A stretch of 9,480 nt of DNA from contig JAEWJS010000074.1 of NCBI GenBank assembly GCA_023386495.1, positions 1 through 9,480 of the forward strand, written 5' to 3'. This document shows positions 1 to 6,582 of this stretch, one piece after another. The stretch's first letter is position 1. Every line of letters begins with the position of its first letter. The DNA is from Bacillota bacterium (GTDB taxonomy: Bacteria; Bacillota; Bacilli; Paenibacillales; Paenibacillaceae). The notes below the pieces were generated by a model that had not been told where the DNA came from, did not search any database, and worked only from the letters and a program-made list of their open reading frames with translations. The position numbers and the translations under genes are program-made.

Positions 1-34
1 GCCGGGCAGACTCGAAGGAGACACTTGGTTACAC

Positions 35-51
35 GGATTAACGGTTAATCC
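35..51. repeat. 17-bp palindrome overlapping the safA stop codon
   Basis: Seen directly: GGATTAAC and GTTAATCC are separated by one base, and the TAA stop of the safA-like gene (38-40) lies inside. As RNA it could form a 7-bp stem with a 3-nt loop, but no T-run follows on the minus strand, so it is not a convincing terminator. Positions 1-34 hold no gene that I can recognise. It may be a chance consequence of the C-terminal codons. Confidence 0.4.
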
Positions 52-1459
52 ACGGATTGCGCTTCGGAGCGCGCTTCTTCTTCGTCTTCTGCGCCGTGCC
101 TCCCGATGACGCTGCCGTCGAACGAACGGAGGCTTTCTTCCCCTCTTTCCGCCCCTCCCCGGACACCGTCCCTATTGTGGAATCGGCCTGCTCCGCACGC
201 GTCGCTTCCGCTGCTGGAACAACCGGCTCTTGTGCCAAGCCTGCTCCTTGACCTTGATAGCCGTCGTAATTCCGTCCATGGCAGCCGCAGTTGCAAGGGC
301 TCCCTGTCGGATAGGAACCGGCCTGAATCGGCTGCGGACTGCCGTGAACCGGCATTCCGTAAGGCATGCCGAACGGCGCGCCGGCTATCTCCATTGGCAT
401 CGGCATTGGCTGAGGCATCTGCTGAGGCATCATGTGCATCGGCATCTGCGGCTGCATCAGCGGCGATAGCGATGCGCCTTGCACGTCCCATGGCGCTGGC
501 CCCATGCCGAATGCTCCCGCTCCCGCCTGCGCATGCAGGTCGGCATGCACGTCAGCGTGAAAATCGGCATACATGCCTGCGTGCAGAGCGGCAGGAGGGT
601 AAGCGGCCGGCATGCCGTAGCCGCCCATATCGCCGATCGGCATCGTCCCAGGCGGACAAGGCATCGGATGCATGCCGTGCGGCTGCATGAGACCCGGGTA
701 CGGCATCTCCATTTGCCCCAGCACAGCTTCGGGTAGCTTCGGCAGCGGCAGCGGCTTGAATGCTTCTACAGCCGGAACCTGATAATGCTTGAACAGATCG
801 ACTGCGCCATGTTGGACCGGCGGCGCAGGGTAGGCCGGCTTCGGCTGCTCCATAATAGGCTGCACGGGCTGCGGCTTCGGCTGAGGCGTCGGCAGAGGAA
901 CCGGCACAGGCTGAGGCGCCGGCTGCGCGATCGGCTCGATCGGCGTCGGCAGCGGCATCGGTGCAGTCGGCGTCTTGCCCGGGATCGGCGCCGGCAGCGG
1001 CACGGGCTGCGTTTCGGCAAGACCTGCGACCGGACCCGTGAAGGTCTTTCCTGGAATAGGCTGCTCGCCCGTCAGATGATGAAGCTCCGGCCCTTCCGGC
1101 AGCGGCGCAGGCTTGTCGCCGGTACCGCCCGCAGCCTTCGGAATGTTCACGATCTCGCCGGTAAGGAGCACATTCGGGTTTTTCAGATGCGGGTTCACCT
1201 TGATCATGTCAGCCAGCTGGATGCCCCATGCTTTCGCGAGCTTCCACAGCGTATCGCCCTGCACGACCTTATGCTGATGCAGCCAGTCGCCGATCGGCGG
1301 CTTCGGCATCGACGAGGGAACCTTCACCTTCATGCCGACATCAATCGCATCCGGATTCGTGATGCCTGGATTGAGTTTCAATAGTTCTTCGACGGTCACG
1401 CCGTGCTTCTTCGCGATTTCGTATAGCGTGTCGCCTTTTTTAACCATATGGATCTTCAC
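38..1459 (-). CDS. safA: SafA-like spore coat/cortex morphogenetic protein with two LysM domains
   Basis: 473 residues from the GTG start. LysM 1 spans about residues 2-48 (KKGDTLYEIAKKHG) and LysM 2 about 62-107 (VQGDTLWKLAKAWG); LysM domains bind peptidoglycan glycan chains. A Pro-rich linker follows (about 110-290), then a Met/Pro/Gly/His-rich part with three HAD-type repeats (299-309), a CNCGCH cysteine cluster (389-394) and a basic C-terminal tail. No signal peptide or membrane segment is visible, which fits a mother-cell protein. The start region resembles, from memory, the N-terminus of B. subtilis SafA, which works with SpoVID in spore coat assembly and targets the cortex-coat interface. 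The family SafA, as I recall it, has one N-terminal LysM, so the second is a difference. The gene sits downstream of pheA, as in Bacillus, behind the operon terminator, so it probably has its own promoter. Function is inferred from architecture and context; the Pro-rich body is not alignable by eye. Confidence 0.8.
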   Translation of the reverse strand: MKIHMVKKGDTLYEIAKKHGVTVEELLKLNPGITNPDAIDVGMKVKVPSSMPKPPIGDWLHQHKVVQGDTLWKLAKAWGIQLADMIKVNPHLKNPNVLLTGEIVNIPKAAGGTGDKPAPLPEGPELHHLTGEQPIPGKTFTGPVAGLAETQPVPLPAPIPGKTPTAPMPLPTPIEPIAQPAPQPVPVPLPTPQPKPQPVQPIMEQPKPAYPAPPVQHGAVDLFKHYQVPAVEAFKPLPLPKLPEAVLGQMEMPYPGLMQPHGMHPMPCPPGTMPIGDMGGYGMPAAYPPAALHAGMYADFHADVHADLHAQAGAGAFGMGPAPWDVQGASLSPLMQPQMPMHMMPQQMPQPMPMPMEIAGAPFGMPYGMPVHGSPQPIQAGSYPTGSPCNCGCHGRNYDGYQGQGAGLAQEPVVPAAEATRAEQADSTIGTVSGEGRKEGKKASVRSTAASSGGTAQKTKKKRAPKRNPWINR

Positions 1460-1470
1460 GAGCCGCATTA

Positions 1471-1476
1471 CCTCCT
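1471..1476 (-). promoter_or_regulatory. Ribosome binding site that sets the safA GTG start
   Basis: The minus strand reads AGGAGG here. The nearest in-frame ATG (1466-1468) begins only 2 nt downstream and the farther upstream ATG (1481-1483) lies before the site, so neither suits initiation. The GTG at 1457-1459 is 11 nt away and gives the N-terminus MKIHMVKKGDTL, which matches the SafA family start. The GTG is therefore chosen over the longer reading frame. Confidence 0.75.
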
Positions 1477-1496
1477 GTCGCATATTGCAATCTTTA

Positions 1497-1525
1497 CATC
1501 CTATGCACGGAGTGGGCGTGTGTCC
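1497..1525 (-). promoter_or_regulatory. Possible sporulation (sigma-K-like) promoter of safA
   Basis: The minus strand has GGAC (1522-1525), 16 nt, then CATAGGATG (1497-1505). The known sigma-K pattern is AC, about 16-17 nt, then CATAnnnTA, so the match is good except for the last base. It lies just upstream of the safA ribosome binding site. A partial sigma-E-like match (GAATAT further upstream) is weaker. Short degenerate motifs like this occur by chance. Confidence 0.25.
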
Positions 1526-1549
1526 CCTCTATCTTCGATATTCAATTGT

Positions 1550-1585
1550 AAAAAAATGAAAGGAGCTGTCCGGTCGGACAGCCCC
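1550..1585 (-). terminator. Rho-independent terminator after pheA
   Basis: The minus strand folds GGGGCTGTCC (1585-1576), loop GACC, GGACAGCTCC (1571-1562): 10 bp with one G-U pair. It is followed by TTTCATTTTTTTAC. It begins 20 nt after the pheA stop, so it ends the pheB-hom-thrC-thrB-pheA transcript and separates safA. No T-run follows on the plus strand. Confidence 0.9.
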
Positions 1586-1605
1586 TGTTCAATGATTCCG
1601 TTAAC

Positions 1606-2493
1606 TTAATCGCGATTCGGCTCCCACGAGAAACTGGGGTAACTGCCCAATACGCGTACCTGACAGCCGATCGCTTCAATCTCCGCAATGGCGGAAGGCA
1701 GCAGCACGGTGTCCATCGCCATCTCGATATCGATGAAGAAGTAATAGTTGCCGAGCTTCTTCTTCGTCGGACGCGATTCAATCCGCGACAGGTTGATTCT
1801 GCGCCAAGCGAAAGCCGACAGCACCTGATGCAGCGCGCCCGGGTAGTCTTCCGGCAGCGTGATGAGAATGCTGGACTTCGTCTTGTCCGATTGCTTCAGG
1901 GTGAAAGCCTTCTCGCCGATCAGCAAAAAGCGCGTGAAGTTGTTGTCGTGGTCGGTGACGCTCTCCTGCAGCACGTCCAGCCCATGAAGCCTTGCGCCGC
2001 TCTTCTGGCCGATCGCAGCCCAACCGCTGCCCGGATTCTCCTTGACGAGCCGAATGGCCTCCGTCGTGCTGCTGACAATCTCCCGCTCGGCATGCGGAAT
2101 ATTGTCCCGCAGGAACTGGGTGCACTGCGCCATCGCGACCGGGTGGCTGAGCACCTTCACGATCCGGGAATAGTCCGGCTTGCCGCTGTCGCCTTCCACT
2201 TCTGCACGGCTGCCGATTAAGTTCTGCACGGACGGATAGACCCATTCGGCTTGAATCGGCAGATTCACCTCATGCACGAGCCAATCGGTGTGCAGGCTGA
2301 CCGAACCGTCGATCGTGTTCTCGATCGGGATAATGCTGTAATCGGTAACGCCGCTCGCGGTCGACAAGAACACGTCGGCGATCTGTTTATGATAGCGGTA
2401 ATCGACCTCCGTGCCGCTGAACAGATGACGCGCGGCGTCATCCGATGTCGAGCCGGCGGGAAGGCATGCTGCCCGTATGACGTCTATGCTCAT
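1606..2493 (-). CDS. pheA: Prephenate dehydratase with C-terminal ACT domain
   Basis: 295 residues. Converts prephenate to phenylpyruvate in phenylalanine synthesis, in the cytoplasm. The dehydratase domain covers about residues 5-195, with PIENTIDGSV (56-65) and the conserved TRF motif (187-189). The ACT domain covers about 207-285, with GALHQVL (219-225) and ESRP (239-242), the motifs known to form the Phe-binding regulatory site. The N-terminal motif, usually close to LGPxGTFSxxA, is degenerate here (LPAGSTSDDAA, 11-21). The start is the ATG at 2491-2493, 10 nt after AAAGGAG; the open frame continues upstream but only inside thrB and with no family similarity. It overlaps the thrB stop as ATGA, so coupled translation is likely. 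Last gene of the operon. No chorismate mutase domain is present, so this is the monofunctional type. Confidence 0.95.
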   Translation of the reverse strand: MSIDVIRAACLPAGSTSDDAARHLFSGTEVDYRYHKQIADVFLSTASGVTDYSIIPIENTIDGSVSLHTDWLVHEVNLPIQAEWVYPSVQNLIGSRAEVEGDSGKPDYSRIVKVLSHPVAMAQCTQFLRDNIPHAEREIVSSTTEAIRLVKENPGSGWAAIGQKSGARLHGLDVLQESVTDHDNNFTRFLLIGEKAFTLKQSDKTKSSILITLPEDYPGALHQVLSAFAWRRINLSRIESRPTKKKLGNYYFFIDIEMAMDTVLLPSAIAEIEAIGCQVRVLGSYPSFSWEPNRD

Positions 2494-3467
2494 GCTCTGA
2501 CTTCTCCTTTGATGCGATCCATGAAGGACGGCGATAATCCGCCTGCTTCGGTAACGGCGATCTCCGGCCCTGTCAGCGCCGGCTTCAGCCATAACGTTAC
2601 GGCCGAGATGCCCTCGGCAGCAAATGCTTCGTGCAGGAAGCGTTCCAGCTCTTGCTTACGGTTACTGCCGGCCTCGACCAGCGCCAGCATCGTCGGGCCG
2701 GCGCCGCTCAGCGCGGCCCCCAAGGCGCCATGCTCCGCAGCCTGGTCCAGGATGGCCGTCATGCCCGGAATCATGGCCGCGCGGTAAGGCTGATGAATCC
2801 GGTCCTGCATCGCTCTGCGAATGACATCGTACTGCCGCGCCGCCAATGCCGCGACGAGCAGCGAGCTGCGCCCGACGTTGAATACGGCGTCGGCCTTGCT
2901 GTATTGCTTCGGCAGCGCGTGCCGCGCTTTCTCCGTCGAGAGCTGGAAGGACGGAATCGCTACTAATACTTCAAGATCCGATCCCGGCTCGATTCGGATG
3001 CAATCCGCGCGCTCCCCGTCCCAGGAAGAGACGATGATGCCGCCGAAGATCGAGGCACCAACATTGTCCGGATGGCCCTCAAGCTTCGTCGCGATCTGGA
3101 ACAGCCGATCCTGGCTCAGCGGGCTGCCGATCAGCGCGTTCGCCGCGGCAAGCGCGCCGACGATCGCGCTTGCGCTGCTTCCGAGGCCCCGGGTCAGCGG
3201 AATGTCGCTGTACATCGCGACATGGATCTCCGGCACGCTCACTCCAGCCTCCTGGAAGACGAGCTGCGCTACCTTGTAGATGAGGTTGTTCTTATCCGTC
3301 GGGATGCCGGCGAGGTGATCGCCATTCAGCTCGAACCGCGTGCGACCGTCATCGGCGGCCGCCATTTCCACCCAGGCGTACAGCGACAGCGCCATGCCCA
3401 GCGTATCGAATCCCGGTCCGAGATTCGCCGTGCTGGCCGGCACCTTCGCTAGGACGCGCCGGTTCAT
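2490..3467 (-). CDS. thrB: Homoserine kinase (GHMP family)
   Basis: 325 residues, the usual length. Phosphorylates L-homoserine with ATP to O-phosphohomoserine, the substrate of the ThrC encoded just upstream. GHMP-kinase signatures are visible: the N-terminal PASTANLGPGFDTLG (10-24), the Gly/Ser-rich ATP-binding motif PLTRGLGSSASA (90-101), EGHPDNV (130-136) and the C-terminal SGAGPT (254-259). The ATG start (3465-3467) overlaps the thrC TAA by one base (TAATG), with AAGGAG 7 nt upstream inside the end of thrC. Its TGA overlaps the pheA ATG by four bases. Both junctions point to coupled translation and balanced amounts of the enzymes. No missing motif or frameshift seen. Confidence 0.96.
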   Translation of the reverse strand: MNRRVLAKVPASTANLGPGFDTLGMALSLYAWVEMAAADDGRTRFELNGDHLAGIPTDKNNLIYKVAQLVFQEAGVSVPEIHVAMYSDIPLTRGLGSSASAIVGALAAANALIGSPLSQDRLFQIATKLEGHPDNVGASIFGGIIVSSWDGERADCIRIEPGSDLEVLVAIPSFQLSTEKARHALPKQYSKADAVFNVGRSSLLVAALAARQYDVIRRAMQDRIHQPYRAAMIPGMTAILDQAAEHGALGAALSGAGPTMLALVEAGSNRKQELERFLHEAFAAEGISAVTLWLKPALTGPEIAVTEAGGLSPSFMDRIKGEVRA

Positions 3468-4537
3468 TATTGCTCTCCTTCAAGCTTCGCGATAGCCTCC
3501 ATAACGGCTGCTTCGGAGTCCTGTACGACCAACGGCTCGGCGTTCACGCTCTTGATCGCGATGTTCGGATCCTTCAGGCCATGTCCGGTCAGCACGCATA
3601 CGACGGTCTCGCCGCCCTTGAACAGCCCTTCGCGCTTCTTCTTCATGACGCCCGCGATCGAAGCGGCCGATGCCGGCTCAGCGAAGATGCCTTCCCGCCG
3701 GGCGATCGTCTTGTACGCATGCAAAATTTCCTCATCCGTGACATAGTTGATTTCGCCGCCGGATTCCTGCGCCGCGGCGACTGCCGTCTGCCAGCTTGCA
3801 GGATTGCCGATGCGGATGGCCGTTGCGATCGTCTCCGGATTCGGAATCGGCTCGCCCTTGACGATTGCCATCGCGCCTTCCGCTTCAAAGCCGATCATTT
3901 TCGGCAGCGAAGCGATGCGTCCCATGGCATGGTATTCCTTGAAGCCCTTCCAATACGCCGAGATATTGCCGGCGTTGCCTACCGGAATGGCAAGATAGTC
4001 CGGTGCCTTGCCCAGTTGGTCGCTGACTTCGAACGCGGCCGTCTTCTGGCCCTCGATCCGGTACGGATTAACCGAGTTGACAAGGGTAATCGGATGCTTC
4101 GCCGTAATCTCGCGCACGATCTCGAGCGCGCGGTCGAAGTTGCCCTCAATCGCAATGACCTTGGCGCCATAGATGATCGCTTGCGCCAGCTTGCCGAGCG
4201 CGATGTTATTGTTCGGGATCAGCACGATGCAGTTCAGCCCGCCGCGTGCCGCATATGCCGCCGCTGCAGCCGACGTGTTGCCGGTCGAAGCGCACATGAT
4301 CGTGCGGCTCCCTTCCTCCATTGCCTTGGCGACAGCCATCACCATGCCGCGGTCTTTGAAGGAACCGGTCGGGTTCAAGCCCTCGTATTTGAAATAGATA
4401 TCGAGGTCGAGCTCGTTCGACAGGTTCTCGGCGCGCACGAGCGGCGTATTTCCTTCTTGCAAGGTGAGAAGCGGCGTGCGCTCCGTGACCGGCAAAAACT
4501 CTTTGTACGTTTGCAGCAGTCCCATATATCTCATCAC
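3467..4537 (-). CDS. thrC: Threonine synthase, PLP-dependent
   Basis: 356 residues from the GTG at 4535-4537. Converts O-phosphohomoserine to threonine and phosphate, the last step of the pathway. Fold type II PLP-enzyme signs are clear: PTGSFKDRGM with the PLP-binding lysine at 61, the substrate-loop ASTGNTSAA (83-91), the phosphate-binding PVGNAGN (185-191) and a C-terminal TGHGLKDP (317-324). It is the short bacterial form typical of Gram-positives; the long E. coli-type N-terminal extension is absent. The GTG is 9 nt after GGAG; the adjacent ATG (4532-4534) is 12 nt away and is an equally reasonable start one residue later. The gap to hom is 72 nt and contains part of an 8-bp tandem repeat but no terminator, so it is most likely on the same transcript. 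Confidence 0.96.
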   Translation of the reverse strand: MMRYMGLLQTYKEFLPVTERTPLLTLQEGNTPLVRAENLSNELDLDIYFKYEGLNPTGSFKDRGMVMAVAKAMEEGSRTIMCASTGNTSAAAAAYAARGGLNCIVLIPNNNIALGKLAQAIIYGAKVIAIEGNFDRALEIVREITAKHPITLVNSVNPYRIEGQKTAAFEVSDQLGKAPDYLAIPVGNAGNISAYWKGFKEYHAMGRIASLPKMIGFEAEGAMAIVKGEPIPNPETIATAIRIGNPASWQTAVAAAQESGGEINYVTDEEILHAYKTIARREGIFAEPASAASIAGVMKKKREGLFKGGETVVCVLTGHGLKDPNIAIKSVNAEPLVVQDSEAAVMEAIAKLEGEQ

Positions 4538-4588
4538 AACTTAAAACTCCTTTTATCTATTTAATATGTCGATCTTTGAGCAACTATA

Positions 4589-4620
4589 GCCTTCTATTCT
4601 TCTAGACTTCTAGCCTTCTA
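4589..4620 (-). repeat. Four tandem 8-bp units across the hom stop codon
   Basis: On the minus strand the units read TAGAAGGC, TAGAAGTC, TAGAAGAA, TAGAAGGC, a perfect TAGAAG core in all four. The hom codons GTA GAA GGC TAG use unit 1 as the C-terminus (Val-Glu-Gly) and the first three bases of unit 2 as the stop. The array continues into the hom-thrC gap. Confidence 0.85.
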
Positions 4621-5896
4621 CCCGATACACGCTCTTCACGTTCTTGATTACCTTCAACGATTCGAAGGCCTCGAGCACCTTATTCATCGATGCCTTGCTG
4701 GCATCATGCGTAATGACGATGATCTCGGCCTCCTGCAGATCCGGGTTCGGCTGCTGCAGCACCGAGTCGAGACTCACCTCATGCTGGGCGAATACCTGCG
4801 TGATCTGCGCCAGCACGCCTGCGCGATCCTCCACATGCAGACGAAGGAAGTTCTTGCAGGAAATCTGCTCGTCGCTCTTCAGCTTCTTCTCCTTGAAGAC
4901 GGCAGCTGCCTGCTTGCCTCCCGTGCCGAGCTTCAGGTTCTTCACGACGGCGACTAGGTCCGCAACGATCGATGTCGCCGTAGGCAGCTCTCCCGCGCCT
5001 GCACCGTAGAACATCGTCTCGCCGACCGCTTCCCCATGCACATACACCGCGTTGAATACGCCGTTCACGGATGCCAGCGGATGATGGTTCTTCACCATGG
5101 TCGGCTGAACGCTGACGCTGATATGGTCATCCTGCCGCTCGGCAATTCCGAGCAGCTTGACCTCATAGCCGAGCCGCTTCGCGCAGGCGATGTCCTCCTT
5201 GGATACGGCGGAGATCCCTTTGACCGTAACGTCTGCCAGATCGACGTTCGTCCGGAAGCCGATCGTCGACAGAATCGTCATCTTGCGCGCGGCGTCCAGC
5301 CCCTCCACGTCAGAGGTCGGATCCGCTTCCGCGTAGCCGAGATCCTGCGCTTCCTTCAGCACGTCGCCGTACGACGCGCCTTCGCGGCTCATCTTCGTCA
5401 TGATGTAGTTCGTCGTGCCGTTCACGATGCCCATGATCTTCGTGATGCGATCCGAGGAGAAGCCCTCGATCAGCGTCCGAATGATCGGGATGCCGCCGGC
5501 AACGCTCGCCTCATACATGACATCGCAGCGATTCTCGCGCGCCGCGGCGAGAATCTCCGGTCCGTGCAGCGCCATGAGGTCCTTGTTCGCGGTCACGACA
5601 TGCTTGCCGCGCGACAGCGCTTCGAGAATATACGCCTTCGTAAGCTCAATGCCGCCCATCACTTCGATAATGACGTCGATCTCCGGATCGCGAATGACGT
5701 CCCACGGATCCTCGGTCAGCTTCGAACGGTCGATCGCGACGCTGCGCGCCTTGTCGATTCTCTTAACGGCGATCCGCTCGATCGTGATCGGCGAGCCTAC
5801 TTGACCGAGCAGATCCTCTTGATGCCCTTCCACGATTCTGACTACGCCCGTGCCTACCGTGCCGAGCCCGAGCAAACCTACCTTAACTGATTTCAT
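4610..5896 (-). CDS. hom: Homoserine dehydrogenase with C-terminal ACT domain
   Basis: 428 residues. Reduces L-aspartate 4-semialdehyde to L-homoserine with NAD(P)H, the branch to threonine (and methionine). The Rossmann motif GLGTVGTG is at residues 10-17. The catalytic lysine lies in TANK (K105), and the second active-site set is in EGLDAARK (D201, K205). The substrate/fold segment EASVAGGIPII (129-139) and NGTTNYI (159-165) are intact. The ACT domain spans about 349-424 (LRLHVEDRAGVLAQI), the usual place for threonine feedback in Gram-positive enzymes. The aspartokinase domain of bifunctional ThrA is absent. The ATG start has GGAGGAG 7 nt upstream. The stop codon lies within an 8-bp tandem repeat. 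It is the second gene of the operon, 84 nt after pheB. Confidence 0.97.
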   Translation of the reverse strand: MKSVKVGLLGLGTVGTGVVRIVEGHQEDLLGQVGSPITIERIAVKRIDKARSVAIDRSKLTEDPWDVIRDPEIDVIIEVMGGIELTKAYILEALSRGKHVVTANKDLMALHGPEILAAARENRCDVMYEASVAGGIPIIRTLIEGFSSDRITKIMGIVNGTTNYIMTKMSREGASYGDVLKEAQDLGYAEADPTSDVEGLDAARKMTILSTIGFRTNVDLADVTVKGISAVSKEDIACAKRLGYEVKLLGIAERQDDHISVSVQPTMVKNHHPLASVNGVFNAVYVHGEAVGETMFYGAGAGELPTATSIVADLVAVVKNLKLGTGGKQAAAVFKEKKLKSDEQISCKNFLRLHVEDRAGVLAQITQVFAQHEVSLDSVLQQPNPDLQEAEIIVITHDASKASMNKVLEAFESLKVIKNVKSVYRVEG

Positions 5897-5980
5897 CGCT
5901 ATACTCCTCCAGCATTACATAATTGCGGCGTTCATGCTCCCGCGGCCCGATAGCCGCATGGCGTAACCCGTTCCCGCATC

Positions 5981-6418
5981 CTAGCCTTGCCCGACGACAT
6001 TGGCCCTGCGCACCCCGTCAGCCTTCCGTATCCCGTCCACCAGCGCGGTGAGCGGCGCGGACATAACGGACATGTCGACCGAGATGACGACATTGGCCAG
6101 CCCCTGCAGCGGAATGCTCTGATGAATCGTCAGCACGTTGCCTTCGAAGCCGGCGACAAGCCCGAGTACCTTGGACAGAATGCCGGAACGATGCTCGAGA
6201 TCCATCGAGATCGTCACGATTCGCTCGCGGTCCAGCTGATCCATCGCGTAGATGCCGTCCTTGTACTTATAGAATGCGCTGCGGCTGAGCCCGACGCGCT
6301 CGACGGCTTCGTGCACGGTTTCCGCTTCCCCGCGCTTCAGCATGTCCTTCACCTGGATCGTCTTGACGATCGCCTCCGGCAAAATGTCCTCACGGACGAT
6401 AAAATAACGTTCCGCCAC
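5981..6418 (-). CDS. pheB: PheB-type ACT domain protein with HTH-like segment, candidate regulator
   Basis: 145 residues, the typical length for the small UPF0735/PheB ACT family. Residues about 33-57 (VHEAVERVGLSRSAFYKYKDG) look like a helix-turn-helix recognition region, as in short bacterial DNA-binding proteins. The ACT domain covers about 66-143 (IVTISMDLEHRSGILSKVL), a fold that usually binds an amino acid. No catalytic domain is present, so the old name, which suggests a chorismate mutase, is not supported. From memory, the B. subtilis homolog has been reported as a threonine-gene repressor (ThrR); I could not check this. Its position as first gene before hom-thrC-thrB-pheA supports a regulatory role. 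The start is GTG (6416-6418), 7 nt after GGGAGG. Family assignment is firm; function is inferred. Confidence 0.88.
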   Translation of the reverse strand: MAERYFIVREDILPEAIVKTIQVKDMLKRGEAETVHEAVERVGLSRSAFYKYKDGIYAMDQLDRERIVTISMDLEHRSGILSKVLGLVAGFEGNVLTIHQSIPLQGLANVVISVDMSVMSAPLTALVDGIRKADGVRRANVVGQG

Positions 6419-6444
6419 CGATCGTCCTCCCTACAAAGACACAT

Positions 6445-6461
6445 GTTCACCTATAGTGGAC
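6445..6461. promoter_or_regulatory. Imperfect palindrome on the operon start site, candidate operator
   Basis: Seen directly on the plus strand: GTTCAC-CTATA-GTGGAC, with five of six arm bases complementary. It begins directly after the -10 box on the minus strand and covers the expected transcription start. A protein bound here would block RNA polymerase. PheB, encoded immediately downstream, is the natural candidate. The link is inference. Confidence 0.35.
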
Positions 6462-6490
6462 ATTATATCGGAATGCGGGAAACACCGCAA
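6462..6490 (-). promoter_or_regulatory. Sigma-A-type promoter of the pheB-hom-thrC-thrB-pheA operon
   Basis: The minus strand has TTGCGG (6490-6485), exactly 17 nt, then a perfect TATAAT (6467-6462). The start would be near 6455, leaving a leader of about 36 nt before the pheB GTG. That is too short for a T-box or other attenuator, so control is more likely by a protein at the promoter. Confidence 0.75.
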
Positions 6491-6527
6491 TAGGCAATCT
6501 CCGTCACATACGACATCTATTATACAA

Positions 6528-6556
6528 GAAAAACAGCGGTTCATGCGAACCGCTGT
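6528..6556 (-). terminator. Rho-independent terminator of the DUF4349 lipoprotein gene
   Basis: The minus strand folds ACAGCGGTTC (6556-6547), loop GCAT, GAACCGCTGT (6542-6533): a perfect 10-bp stem followed by TTTTC. It starts 26 nt after the lipoprotein stop and separates that gene from the amino-acid operon. Confidence 0.92.
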
Positions 6557-6582
6557 CGAAGCATCGTTCCGTCATCCTTCGC

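Noticed and set aside
2494..2592. Upstream extension of pheA by 33 codons
   Set aside because: It lies within thrB, encodes a basic low-complexity stretch unlike the family, and the ATG at 2491-2493 has a good ribosome binding site.
3470..4564. Long plus-strand open frame of 364 codons
   Set aside because: It lies exactly antisense to thrC, whose motifs are all intact, and has no recognisable domain. GC-rich genes often leave such open frames on the other strand. The same applies to 5036-5890 opposite hom.
4551..4585. Internal promoter before thrC (TTGCTC, 18 nt, TAGATA)
   Set aside because: Only three of six bases match at each box, and the gap has no terminator, so read-through from pheB-hom explains expression.
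6419..6490. T-box or other leader riboswitch before the amino-acid operon
   Set aside because: The promoter leaves only about 36 nt before the pheB start, far too little for a T-box, and no hairpin with a T-run is present.
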